34,158 bases of DNA, taken from the NCBI GenBank assembly GCA_026986155.1, contig JALSPC010000123.1, positions 1 to 34,158 of the forward strand, read 5' to 3'. The notes beneath the pieces are model-generated. The model did no database searches and had not been told where the DNA came from. It was given only the letters and a program-made list of their open reading frames with translations. A program made the translations under genes and the position numbers. This DNA comes from a bacterium. Lineage in GTDB: Bacteria > Desulfobacterota > S145-22. This document shows positions 1 to 7,908 of the stretch, one piece after another (positions within the stretch are counted from its first letter, which is position 1; each line of letters opens with the position of its first letter).

Positions 1-208
1 CCAAGAAGAAGCATGGGAACATCCCGATATGATTGATGGGCAGAAGGACGGGGCGTTCGCCCCTTGAAGGCTGAAGTCCGAAGGGTTTTTACTTCAGACT
101 TCGGACTTCAAGGCCGCGCGGCGGCCACCCTTCCGCCTAAAGGGAAATGGATGAAATTTAACGAACGTTTGGTAAGAGCAACCTTGAACGAACAAGGGGG
201 GTGAAGAT
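1..208. other. Upstream region of the acyl-CoA cassette, with hairpins
   Basis: No gene is recognisable here. An open frame that enters from the left edge ends at a TGA at 62-64 and could be the tail of an upstream gene, but its 20 residues match nothing I know. A GGGGCG/CGCCCC hairpin lies at 50-63 and a longer inverted repeat at 72-110. No convincing sigma-70 or -24/-12 promoter is visible before the gene at 209. Confidence 0.4.
72..110. repeat. Perfect 12-bp inverted repeat with alternative pairings
   Basis: TGAAGTCCGAAG (72-83) is the exact reverse complement of CTTCGGACTTCA (99-110). The left arm can also pair with ACTTCAG (91-97), and TTGAAG (64-69) with CTTCAA (106-111). The right half therefore contains three spaced ACTTC units, and the structures exclude each other. 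A GTTTTT run lies inside the loop. Confidence 0.6.
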
Positions 209-1426
209 ATGGCGGGTCCAATCGACATTTTCAGGACGGAAAAGATCAAGGGGGTCAAAAACCTTGGTTCCGTCTACGCGTGGGAAGAGGGACGGGCGTC
301 CCTGTTTCTCGATGAGATTACAACCGGGGGTGCGAAGGGGGGGATTCTGTGTTATTATAATCCACCCGTGCACCAGGTGGGGAATCCGGGGCTGGATGCC
401 TACCACGCCGCGCTGGATGCGATTATTGAAAACAAGCTGGACGACTGGTCCTTTGTGATATTCTACGGCGGCTGCGATCCCGTGCACGCTGGAGGGGACC
501 TGAAGGAGAGCCTGAACCGCCTGACTGAGACCATCGAGAAGCGCAGGGAACTGGAGAAGGCGGGACGGCCCCGGGAGGAGATCGAGGCCCTCTACGCGTG
601 GGGCGACAAACGCATCGAGAAGGGCGTGGGCCTTTACAAAAAGGTGCGCCGCGTCTCGGATCACCTGCGGACACTGGCGATCTGCGGCGGCGGAACCCGG
701 TTCGGCGGTTCCGCGGAGATTGCCCTGATGACCGATGTCCTGGTGGGGGATTCCAGGTCCGGGATGTGCTTCAGCGAGGCGCAGATCGGCCTGATACCCG
801 GCTGGGCCGGTGTGGGCCGCGCCTACACCAAGGCGGGGATGCTGAACGCCCGGTTCATGGCCTCCACGAGCCGGGAGGTGAAGGCGGCGGACCTGAAGGC
901 CTGCGGGATCTACAACGCCGTGGTGGAGGTGGCGCTGCCCTTCCCGAAAAAGGAGCGCACCGACGATCCGCGGGCGGACAAGCGGAGATACGCGGAGGCC
1001 CTCCAGGCCCATAACGACGAGGTGGGGGCCATGCTCGCGCCGGCCGCCCTGGACCTGGCCACCTGCCCGGCGCATGAAATCCCCGTGGTGACGGGAAAGG
1101 ACCGGAAGATCCTGGCGACGGACCGGGAGATGGAGGAAGAGGTGGCCCGCAGGGTGAACCCCATGAACTACGAGGGATTGTGGGGCAGGCCATTGAAGGA
1201 GGTCAGGGAAGAGATAAAGAGGCTGGGGAAACCCCTCGCGCCCCAGTCCATCGCCGAGTTGAGAGGGCTGTTCGAGACCTACCCGGAGGGCCGTTTCGAC
1301 GAGGCCAGGTTCGTGGAGGATGAAAAGCAGGCGGATTCCCGCCTCTATAGGGACCCCCGCTTCAAGCTGGGGATACTTGCAACCTTGGAACAGAAAGTCG
1401 CAGATTTTAGGGAGGTACAGGAATGA
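209..1426 (+). CDS. Large crotonase-superfamily enoyl-CoA hydratase/isomerase-like protein
   Basis: 405 aa, much longer than the usual ~260-aa crotonase. The fold is recognisable from an HAGGDLKE segment (residues 93-100), which matches the first oxyanion-hole loop, and from GGSAEIALMTD (166-176) followed by FSEAQIGLIPG (188-198). Glu170 and Glu190 are 20 residues apart, as are the two catalytic glutamates of rat crotonase (144/164), so hydratase chemistry looks possible. About 50 extra residues, charged and probably helical, lie between the two halves of the active site (about 101-155), and there is a C-terminal extension of ~150 residues. A purine-rich AAGGGGGGTG precedes the ATG. The stop overlaps the gcdA start (ATGA), implying translational coupling, so a glutaconyl/crotonyl-type CoA ester is a reasonable inferred substrate. 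It does not resemble BamA ring hydrolase. Confidence 0.8.
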   Translation: MAGPIDIFRTEKIKGVKNLGSVYAWEEGRASLFLDEITTGGAKGGILCYYNPPVHQVGNPGLDAYHAALDAIIENKLDDWSFVIFYGGCDPVHAGGDLKESLNRLTETIEKRRELEKAGRPREEIEALYAWGDKRIEKGVGLYKKVRRVSDHLRTLAICGGGTRFGGSAEIALMTDVLVGDSRSGMCFSEAQIGLIPGWAGVGRAYTKAGMLNARFMASTSREVKAADLKACGIYNAVVEVALPFPKKERTDDPRADKRRYAEALQAHNDEVGAMLAPAALDLATCPAHEIPVVTGKDRKILATDREMEEEVARRVNPMNYEGLWGRPLKEVREEIKRLGKPLAPQSIAELRGLFETYPEGRFDEARFVEDEKQADSRLYRDPRFKLGILATLEQKVADFREVQE

Positions 1427-3162
1427 GGAAGTATTTTGAAAAGATGCAGGATTTTGGAAAACCACTCAACGAAAAACAGATCGAGCGGATGGAGGAAAAC
1501 GTCAAGCAGATCAAGGAGGTGGAAGCGGAGGTCGCCAAGGAGGTGGAGCGCGTCAAGAACGCGGGCCTTCCCGCCGAACGGATTAACAAGCGGGGACAGC
1601 TGACGGTCTGGCAGCGACTGGAATACCTCGTCGATCCGGGCACCTGGTGCCCGCTGCACACGCTCTACAACCCGAAAAACAACGAGGAAGGCACCACGGG
1701 CGTGATCGACGGCCTGGGCAAGATCAACGGGAAATGGGCCGTCATCATCGGATTCGACAACAAGGTCATCGCGGGGGCCTGGATCGCGGGGCAGGCGGAG
1801 AATATCCTCCGGGTTACCGACATGGCCAAGCGCCTCCATGTTCCTCTCGTCTGGCTGGTCAACTGCAGCGGCGTAAAGCTGACGGAACAGCAGGAGGTCT
1901 ACGCGGACCGTCGCGGCGGCGGGACGACCTTCTACCGCCACGCGGAACTTGAGAAAATGGGAATTCCCGTTCTGGCCGGCGTCTACGGCACCAACCCGGC
2001 GGGCGGCGGATACCAGGGCATCAGCCCCACCTACATCATCGCCCACAAGGATGCCAACATCGCCGTCGGCGGCGGCGGGATCGTGGGCGGCATGAGCCCC
2101 AAGGGCCACTTCGATATGGAAGGCGCCCTCCAGCTCATCGAGGCGACCCGGCACTTCAAGGCGGTGCCTCCGGGGCGCGTGGAGATCCATTATAACGAGA
2201 CGGGCTTCTTCAAGGAGGTCTATGAGACGGAGGAGGGTGTCCTGGACGCCCTGAAGCGCCTCATGGACGACATGCCGGCCTACAACCCCAATTTCTTCCG
2301 GGTCGCGGAACCGAAGGAACCCAAGCTCAGCCCCGCGGAGATCGACCGGATCGTTCCCTTCAACCAGAAAATGGTCTATTCTTTTGAGGAGGTGGTGGCG
2401 CGCCTGGTGGACGGCAGCGAGCACATGGAGTTCCGTCCCGGTTACGGGCCCGAGATCTACACGGCCCTGGCGAAGGTGGACGGCTTCCTCGTGGGCGTGG
2501 TCGGGAACCGGCAGGGCTTCCTGGGCAGGGATTACCCGGAATACGCGAAGGGACAGTATATCGGCGTGGGCGGCAAGTTCTACCGCCAGGGTTTGATCAA
2601 GCTGAACGAGTTCGTTACGCTCTGCGGCCGGGATCGGATCCCCATGATCTGGTTCCAGGATACCACCGGCATCGACGTGGGTGACATTGCCGAAAAAGCG
2701 GAACTCCTGGGCTTGGGACAGGCGTTGATCTACTCCATCGAGCAGTCCGATCTGCCCATGATGCTGACGGTCCTGAGGAAAGGCACCGCGGCGGCGCATT
2801 ATATCATGGGCGGCCCCACGGCCAACAACAACAACGTCTTCACCCTGGGAACGCCGACCACCGAGATCTATGTCATGCACGGGGAGACCGCGGCGGCGGC
2901 GTCCTTCTCACGCCGGCTCGTCAAGGAGCAGGACGCGGGACGCCCGCTGGAGCCGGTCATCGAGAAGATGAACGCCCTGGCGAAGCAGTATTACGATCAG
3001 TCCCGCCCCGTTTATTGCGCCATTCGCGGCTTCGTGGACGAGGTGGTTTCGTTCGCCAGGATCCGGGATTACATGAAGGCCTTTACCGGCGCGGCTTACC
3101 AGAACCCGCCCTCTTTCTGTCCGCATCACCACCTGATTACCCCGCGGATCATCAAGGGATAA
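1423..3162 (+). CDS. gcdA: Glutaconyl-CoA decarboxylase alpha subunit (carboxyltransferase)
   Basis: 579 aa, close to the ~587-aa GcdA of Acidaminococcus fermentans, which it resembles along its whole length. Landmarks are YGTNPAGGGY, the GGMSPKGH segment, IQDTTGIDVG-like WFQDTTGIDVGD, LRKGTAAAHY and the C-terminal AYQNPPSFCPHHH. The family is a duplicated crotonase-fold carboxyltransferase that moves the glutaconyl-CoA carboxyl group to biotin, giving crotonyl-CoA. Known enzymes couple this to Na+ export through the membrane subunit GcdB, with GcdC/GcdD as biotin carrier and anchor. None of these partners is in the window, so they must be elsewhere or be replaced. The gene overlaps the preceding crotonase-like gene by four bases. 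Confidence 0.93.
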   Translation: MRKYFEKMQDFGKPLNEKQIERMEENVKQIKEVEAEVAKEVERVKNAGLPAERINKRGQLTVWQRLEYLVDPGTWCPLHTLYNPKNNEEGTTGVIDGLGKINGKWAVIIGFDNKVIAGAWIAGQAENILRVTDMAKRLHVPLVWLVNCSGVKLTEQQEVYADRRGGGTTFYRHAELEKMGIPVLAGVYGTNPAGGGYQGISPTYIIAHKDANIAVGGGGIVGGMSPKGHFDMEGALQLIEATRHFKAVPPGRVEIHYNETGFFKEVYETEEGVLDALKRLMDDMPAYNPNFFRVAEPKEPKLSPAEIDRIVPFNQKMVYSFEEVVARLVDGSEHMEFRPGYGPEIYTALAKVDGFLVGVVGNRQGFLGRDYPEYAKGQYIGVGGKFYRQGLIKLNEFVTLCGRDRIPMIWFQDTTGIDVGDIAEKAELLGLGQALIYSIEQSDLPMMLTVLRKGTAAAHYIMGGPTANNNNVFTLGTPTTEIYVMHGETAAAASFSRRLVKEQDAGRPLEPVIEKMNALAKQYYDQSRPVYCAIRGFVDEVVSFARIRDYMKAFTGAAYQNPPSFCPHHHLITPRIIKG

Positions 3163-3168
3163 GGCGAA

Positions 3169-3187
3169 GGGGAGGGATTCCCTCCCC
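3169..3187 (+). terminator. Intercistronic hairpin after gcdA
   Basis: GGGGAGGG (3169-3176) and CCCTCCCC (3180-3187) form a perfect 8-bp GC stem with a 3-nt loop, followed by TTTCCCC. It lies between the gcdA stop and the RBS of the next gene. It could be a weak terminator or an mRNA-stabilising processing site that sets the ratio of the two products. Confidence 0.5.
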
Positions 3188-3213
3188 TTTCCCCAAATAA
3201 GGAGGCGATACGC

Positions 3214-4506
3214 ATGAAACACCATCTATCCTTTCCTGAACGCGTGGAGATCGGGGACCTCACCGTCCGTGACGGGATGCAGGCCCTGGAACACGTCTTC
3301 AGCACGGAAGAGAAACTGGCCATCGTGGAGGAGCTGATCCTGGCCGGGTTTGAGCACGTGGAGGTCACCAACTTCGGCCATCCCAAGTATCTACCCCAGT
3401 TTGCCGACGCGGAGGAGCTTTTGGAGCGCCTCTTCCAGAGCAAGCGGGTGGGGCACCTCCTTCGCCAGAACGGGGGAAAGGTCTGGGTGACCGCCATCAC
3501 CATCAACGAGCGGGCCTGCGCGCGCGCCCTCGACTTCAAGGCGAAGCACGGGGTGGGGCCGGATATCGTTCTGCAGATGGTTTCCACCGATCCGGTGCAT
3601 CATAAGAGAAATTCAGGGATGACTCTGGACGACTACTGGAAGATGACGGAACGTTGCATCAAAATGGTCGACGAACAGGGTATCCAGATGTGCGGCACGG
3701 TCAGCACCATCTGGGGATCGCCCATGGAGGGCGCCCGGGTGACCGACCTGAAACGGGCGGTGGAGTTTTCCAAGATCTACCTCGACCTGGGGGCCAGTTA
3801 CATCGAGCAGGCGGACCACGACGGATCGGCCGACCCGGCCCGCGTCTACGAATACTTCTCTATGATCCTCGATCCCGAGATCATGGGCAAGTGGGCGGAT
3901 CCCAAGTATCACCTGGCCCATTTCCATACCTCCCGCGGCATGGGGCTCGCCAACGTCCTGGCGGCACTCCAGGCCGGGATCTACCGCTTCGAATCGACCA
4001 TGAGCGGCATCGGCGGGCAGCCGGCCAACATGATCGACGGCAGGCTCATCAAGGGGACCGGGAAGTATTACCACAAGGAGCATCTCCTTTCCGGCCTGGT
4101 CGCCACGGAAGACGTGGTGGTCATGATGGAGGCGATGGGGGTCAAGACCGGCGTGGATATCCGGAAGCTGCTCGCGCTCGGCAAGAGGTTCCGGGACGAC
4201 TATCTCACCATTTCACCGGCGCAGATGGAGACCATCGTTTCGGCCGTTTCCGAAGTGACGGGCATCGCCAAGGACCGGCTCCTTTCCCTGAGAGATTCGG
4301 ACAGGGATCTCGACACCTTCGTGGAAGAGGCGGTGAAACACGTGGTCAAGCCGGGAGAGGAGGAGCCGTCGCGTATCCGCGAAACCCTGGGACAGCTTTT
4401 CCATTCCCTGGCGGGCTACCTCAAGCGGGGCATGTGGGCCATCTCCCGGGCGGAAACACTCGTGTCCGACGTGCCGCCCTCCCCATTTTTGAAGGACCTT
4501 CTATAA
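3214..4506 (+). CDS. HMG-CoA lyase-like DRE-TIM superfamily enzyme
   Basis: 430 aa with the DRE-TIM barrel pattern of HMG-CoA lyases, homocitrate synthases and pyruvate carboxyltransferases. VRDGMQ (residues 18-23) supplies the Arg-Asp pair, and AHFHTSRGMG (235-244) gives the two metal-binding histidines (His236, His238). GIGGQP (265-270) matches the HMG-CoA lyase signature GxGGCP but has Gln269 where lyases carry the catalytic cysteine. The C-terminal ~130 residues extend past a minimal barrel. A strong RBS (AAGGAGG) precedes the ATG. It probably makes or breaks a C-C bond in a CoA ester connected with glutaconyl-CoA or crotonyl-CoA, but the substrate cannot be read from sequence and the lost cysteine argues against ordinary HMG-CoA lyase activity. 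Confidence 0.78.
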   Translation: MKHHLSFPERVEIGDLTVRDGMQALEHVFSTEEKLAIVEELILAGFEHVEVTNFGHPKYLPQFADAEELLERLFQSKRVGHLLRQNGGKVWVTAITINERACARALDFKAKHGVGPDIVLQMVSTDPVHHKRNSGMTLDDYWKMTERCIKMVDEQGIQMCGTVSTIWGSPMEGARVTDLKRAVEFSKIYLDLGASYIEQADHDGSADPARVYEYFSMILDPEIMGKWADPKYHLAHFHTSRGMGLANVLAALQAGIYRFESTMSGIGGQPANMIDGRLIKGTGKYYHKEHLLSGLVATEDVVVMMEAMGVKTGVDIRKLLALGKRFRDDYLTISPAQMETIVSAVSEVTGIAKDRLLSLRDSDRDLDTFVEEAVKHVVKPGEEEPSRIRETLGQLFHSLAGYLKRGMWAISRAETLVSDVPPSPFLKDLL

Positions 4507-4528
4507 AGCAACGCTTGGCGGGGTGATT

Positions 4529-4561
4529 AAGGCGGTTTTCCAAAAAGGGAAACCGCCTTTT
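4529..4561 (+). terminator. Rho-independent terminator of the acyl-CoA cassette
   Basis: Arms at 4529-4541 and 4547-4559 (AAGGCGG...CCGCCTT) pair with one G-U and a five-A loop, followed by TTTT. It lies between convergent genes and may also serve the histidine kinase on the other strand, where the T run is weaker. Confidence 0.8.
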
Positions 4562-4600
4562 CCATGGCTTTCCGGGAGAGAGGGGGATTGTTTGACGTGG

Positions 4601-6565
4601 TCACGCGGGAGATGTTTCCAAGACCTCTTTGACCGCCATTCCCAGGATCTGGATACTGAAGGGCTTTTTGATGAACCTGGCCACCCCGGACTGAAGGGCG
4701 ATCTTCACCTTGTCGCTTTCCGAGTACCCGCTGACGAGAATGGTCTTCTGGCCGGGCCGAATCTTGATAATCTCCCTGTAGGTTTGCAGTCCGTCCATCC
4801 CTGGGTCCATCACCATGTCCAGGAGAACCAGGTCCACCGCGTGATCCCTGAGATATTCCAAGGCCCTTTCACCGCTGTCGACGGCGGCGACCTCGTAGCC
4901 GAGATGTGACAGGATCTGTCCGTTGATATCCCGCTGCAAGGGTTCATCGTCCACGATGAGGATTTTCCCCGCTCCCCTCAGGTCGGGGGTGTCTCTCATC
5001 TTTTCCCGCGACTTGTTCTCCCGTGACGCGGGCAGATAGACGGTGAACCGGGTGCCGCGCCCCTCTCCGCTTTGGACGGTGACCGTGCCGCCGTGCTCAT
5101 GGATCGTGTTCCAGACCACCGCCAGCCCCAGGCCCGTGCCGCTTCGTCCCAGGACCTTCTTGCTGTAGAAGGGTTCGAAGATATGGCTTGCGTCCTCCGG
5201 CGAGATTCCGTGTCCCGTGTCTTCCACGTCCAGGGTGACATAGCGGCCGGGCGCGAGGAGCTCCGTGCCGGGCGGCCCGTCCTTTTCCTCGATGAAACAA
5301 GTCCCCGTGGTGAGGGTGACCCGCCCCTCCGACGCGATGGCCTCGAAGGCATTGTTAATCAGGTTCATCAGCGCCTTTTGAATGTGCACGGTGGAGACCT
5401 CACAGGCCGGAAGGCCGTCAGCGGGGTTGAAGCTAAGTTTGATCTCCGGGTAACGGGACACGAGCCCCTTGAACTCGGGGGACGCGAGGTGGCTTTCCAC
5501 CAGTTCGTTGATACACACGACGTCTCGCTCCGAGGCCACGCCTCTCGCCACGGTCAAAAGGTCCGCGACCACGGCCGCGGCGCGGTTTCCCGAATCCCTG
5601 ATAGCCTCGGCGTATTTTCTCAGGTCGCTTTTTACGGGGAGTTTCATCAACATCAGTTCGGGGTAAGTTATAATGCCGGAAAGGATTTTGTTGAGATCAT
5701 GGGCCACGCCGCCGGCCATCAAACCGAGGGATTCCATCTTCTGGTGACGGGCAAGCTGACCTTGAATGCGGGCGCGTTCCTTCTCCAATCGGCCGCGTTC
5801 CCTGATTTCTTGTAGGAGTTGCTGGTTGATTTCACGGAGTTGCCGAGTTCTTTCCCGCACCCTCTCTTCGAGATGCGTCTTGGCCTGCTGGACCTTGTCG
5901 CGTTCGATTGCCAGGAGATGCTTCCGGTAGAAGTCCCGGCGGGAGTGAAATTCAATCAAATAACAAGCGAGCATGCCGATGAGGTTGGCGCTGATGAAGA
6001 AAAAATTATTGTTGATGAGCACGGGTGTCGGCGTGTCGGCGATAAAGAGGGAAGCCGTTTCATAGAGCAAAACGAGAATCCACCCGGCGAGCGAAGCCCA
6101 GACAAACCGCAGGGTTGTGGACGTATATCCAAAAATGATAATGAGAATCAGGCCGGCATAGTAAGAGTAGGCCACGGGAGGGCGCGACAGCACGATCATC
6201 AGGACAATGCCAATTCCCGCGATAATTTCGATGGCCGCGATGGAGGGTTGCGCGATTTTCTTGAAATCCTTGTGAAAGGTTCCAAAGAACATGCCCAGGA
6301 TCAGGGGACAGATGAAGGCATACCGAATCAGCCAGAAAAGGTATTTTTTCTCGGGGATGAGATAGGCGTCGAGGATCCCGAAGATCGCGTAGAAGAGGAG
6401 GGCCAATGGGAGGATGATCCTGACAATTGGCAGGATGACGTTGAAATTTTCTTCAATAAACCTTTTTTCGAGAGATTCTTGACTCCCGGTAAAACTGAGG
6501 GTCAGGGGATGCAGGAGAATCCCTTCGAACTTCGCGCCGGCCCTGTCTTTTTCCCCTTTTTCCAT
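4601..6565 (-). CDS. Hybrid sensor histidine kinase with C-terminal receiver
   Basis: 654 aa. Six likely transmembrane segments fall at about residues 43-65, 77-97, 109-126, 133-147, 157-176 and 185-205. A coiled coil (~212-275) links them to the kinase. The H-box is AHDLNKIL with His289 as phosphoacceptor. The ATPase domain has LINNAFEA (N-box, ~402-409), DTGHG (449-453) and GTGLGL (476-481). A receiver follows from ~533 with Asp539/Asp540, Asp583, Ser612 and Lys634, all expected residues being present. No periplasmic sensor domain is visible, so the signal is probably sensed in or at the membrane. No partner regulator is adjacent, and the receiver may hand phosphate to an Hpt protein elsewhere. 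Transcription is divergent from the polyprenyl synthase. The RBS is poorly placed (AGGGG about 12 nt before the ATG), so the exact start is less certain. Confidence 0.9.
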   Translation of the reverse strand: MEKGEKDRAGAKFEGILLHPLTLSFTGSQESLEKRFIEENFNVILPIVRIILPLALLFYAIFGILDAYLIPEKKYLFWLIRYAFICPLILGMFFGTFHKDFKKIAQPSIAAIEIIAGIGIVLMIVLSRPPVAYSYYAGLILIIIFGYTSTTLRFVWASLAGWILVLLYETASLFIADTPTPVLINNNFFFISANLIGMLACYLIEFHSRRDFYRKHLLAIERDKVQQAKTHLEERVRERTRQLREINQQLLQEIRERGRLEKERARIQGQLARHQKMESLGLMAGGVAHDLNKILSGIITYPELMLMKLPVKSDLRKYAEAIRDSGNRAAAVVADLLTVARGVASERDVVCINELVESHLASPEFKGLVSRYPEIKLSFNPADGLPACEVSTVHIQKALMNLINNAFEAIASEGRVTLTTGTCFIEEKDGPPGTELLAPGRYVTLDVEDTGHGISPEDASHIFEPFYSKKVLGRSGTGLGLAVVWNTIHEHGGTVTVQSGEGRGTRFTVYLPASRENKSREKMRDTPDLRGAGKILIVDDEPLQRDINGQILSHLGYEVAAVDSGERALEYLRDHAVDLVLLDMVMDPGMDGLQTYREIIKIRPGQKTILVSGYSESDKVKIALQSGVARFIKKPFSIQILGMAVKEVLETSPA

Positions 6566-6607
6566 TCAGGCTATTATCCCCTAAAAACGCCAAAAACAAC
6601 ACGCTAT

Positions 6608-6637
6608 AGAATATCATACCTCGTCCCGCATTGACAA
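6608..6637 (-). promoter_or_regulatory. Sigma-70-type promoter for the hybrid kinase
   Basis: On the minus strand, TTGTCA (6637-6632) is followed after 18 nt by TATTCT (6613-6608). The predicted start near 6601 leaves a leader of about 36 nt. Confidence 0.5.
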
Positions 6638-6809
6638 ACCCTTGCCTCGGACTATCGGTCCCTTCGCGCTCGCGCAAGGCGGCGGTGGAGAACTTGACAA
6701 CGTTGCCGCTTATTTCGTGAAGGAATAGTCCGGGGGCAACATCTTTTTTGCGTGAAAAGATCCGCGCCTCTGGCGCCACGCTATTTTTGCGCTTTGGCAT
6801 GAATCTGTT

Positions 6810-6838
6810 TTGACAAGGATTTGCAAATCCGATATAGT
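6810..6838 (+). promoter_or_regulatory. Consensus promoter giving a leaderless mRNA
   Basis: TTGACA (6810-6815), a 17-nt spacer and TATAGT (6833-6838) make a near-perfect sigma-70 promoter. The first ATG of the polyprenyl synthase is at 6845, where transcription should begin (6-7 nt past the -10 box). The mRNA would have essentially no 5' leader and no Shine-Dalgarno sequence. Confidence 0.75.
6817..6830. promoter_or_regulatory. Perfect palindrome in the promoter spacer (operator candidate)
   Basis: GGATTTGCAAATCC is a perfect 14-bp palindrome filling most of the 17-nt spacer between the -35 and -10 boxes. A dimeric repressor bound here would block RNA polymerase directly. The binding protein is unknown. 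Confidence 0.6.
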
Positions 6839-6844
6839 TACTTT

Positions 6845-7807
6845 ATGGATTTGTCGATCATTGAAGAGGATCTTAAAGCCGTCGACGCGAGCTTTGAGGA
6901 GTATCTCTCCTCGAGGGTCCCTCTCATCGCGAAGATTGGGAAGCATATCCTCACGAGCGGCGGCAAACGGATTCGGCCTGCGATTCTCTTGCTGAGCTCC
7001 CGGCTGAACGGTTACACGGGGGAACGCGCCATCCGCATGGCAAGTATCATCGAGTTTATCCATACCGCGACGCTGCTGCACGACGACGTGGTGGACAACG
7101 CGGACATCCGTCGGGGCAATCCCGCCGCCAACACCCTTTGGGGGAGCGAGGCGAGCGTCCTGGTGGGTGATTTCCTCTTTTCCAAGTCCTTTTTTCTCAT
7201 GGTGGAGGACGGGGACCTCAGGGTGTTGCGGATCCTTGCCGAGGCCACGACGGAGCTGGCTGAAGGGGAGATCCTTGAACTGGTCAAAACGGGGGATCTC
7301 CGCATCACGCGAAAGGAATACATGGATCTCATCACCAGCAAGACGGCCGTGCTCATCTCGGCGGCCAGCCGGATCGGGGCGGTACTGGGGAACGCGACGG
7401 ATGAGATCGAAAACGCCATGAAGGAATACGGCCTCCATATCGGCATCGCCTTCCAGTTGGTGGACGACTGCCTCGATTACACGGCGACCAACGAGTCCCT
7501 TGGAAAAACCATCGGAACCGATTTGCGGGAGGGAAAGGTGACCCTGCCCCTGATCCTTTCCATGGAGCGGGCCGCGCCGGAGGAGAGAAATCGCGTTCGG
7601 GATATCGTCCTGTCCGACGAAATCGTCCAGGGGGAGTTCGAGGAGGTTCAAAGAATCATCGAGAAATATGATGGAATCGACGCGACCCTGGATCTGGCGC
7701 GTCGCCACGTTGAGCAGGCGAAGGAACATCTCGGCCGGTTGCCCGTGAAGGCGGAACGGGAGACCCTTGAGGACCTTGCGGATTACATCGTTCAGCGGGA
7801 CCGGTAA
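6845..7807 (+). CDS. ispB: Long-chain trans-polyprenyl diphosphate synthase
   Basis: 320 aa from the ATG at 6845, the usual length for octaprenyl/heptaprenyl-type synthases. GGKRIRP (39-45), the first aspartate-rich motif LLHDDVVDNADIRRG (DDxxD at 80-84) and the second motif QLVDDCLDY are all present, as is KGK-like REGKVTLPLI. The enzyme condenses IPP units to make the side chain of quinones, menaquinone being likely in an anaerobe. An in-frame TTG at 6821 lies inside the promoter and cannot be the start on that transcript. No ribosome binding site precedes the ATG, consistent with leaderless translation. Thioredoxin follows about 100 nt downstream. Product chain length cannot be decided from sequence alone. 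Confidence 0.9.
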   Translation: MDLSIIEEDLKAVDASFEEYLSSRVPLIAKIGKHILTSGGKRIRPAILLLSSRLNGYTGERAIRMASIIEFIHTATLLHDDVVDNADIRRGNPAANTLWGSEASVLVGDFLFSKSFFLMVEDGDLRVLRILAEATTELAEGEILELVKTGDLRITRKEYMDLITSKTAVLISAASRIGAVLGNATDEIENAMKEYGLHIGIAFQLVDDCLDYTATNESLGKTIGTDLREGKVTLPLILSMERAAPEERNRVRDIVLSDEIVQGEFEEVQRIIEKYDGIDATLDLARRHVEQAKEHLGRLPVKAERETLEDLADYIVQRDR

Positions 7808-7826
7808 AACCATTTCACCCAGAGGG

Positions 7827-7855
7827 TTGACAGGGAGAAAGGGATTCGATAAGTA
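7827..7855 (+). promoter_or_regulatory. Possible promoter for the thioredoxin pair
   Basis: A perfect TTGACA (7827-7832) is followed at 17 nt by TAAGTA, or at 15 nt by GATAAG. The -10 match is poor, so this is only a candidate for independent expression of trxA and tlpA. Confidence 0.35.
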
Positions 7856-7908
7856 GGCGAAAAATGAGATAGACGATTTTTGTAAATGGCGAAAAAAGGA
7901 GGATCGAA

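Noticed and set aside
209-1426. Call of the first gene as BamA (6-oxocyclohex-1-ene-1-carbonyl-CoA hydrolase)
   Set aside because: Both are crotonase-fold and the context suggests aromatic or dicarboxylate CoA metabolism, but the BamA landmark segments are absent and the insertions are at other places.
1345-2880. Long minus-strand open frame (511 codons) opposite gcdA
   Set aside because: It is a mirror of the high-GC codon pattern of gcdA, has no RBS and no recognisable domain; gcdA is certain.
6631-6660. Second TTGACA on the plus strand as another promoter for the polyprenyl synthase
   Set aside because: No acceptable -10 box is found at 16-18 nt; the element overlaps the minus-strand kinase promoter.
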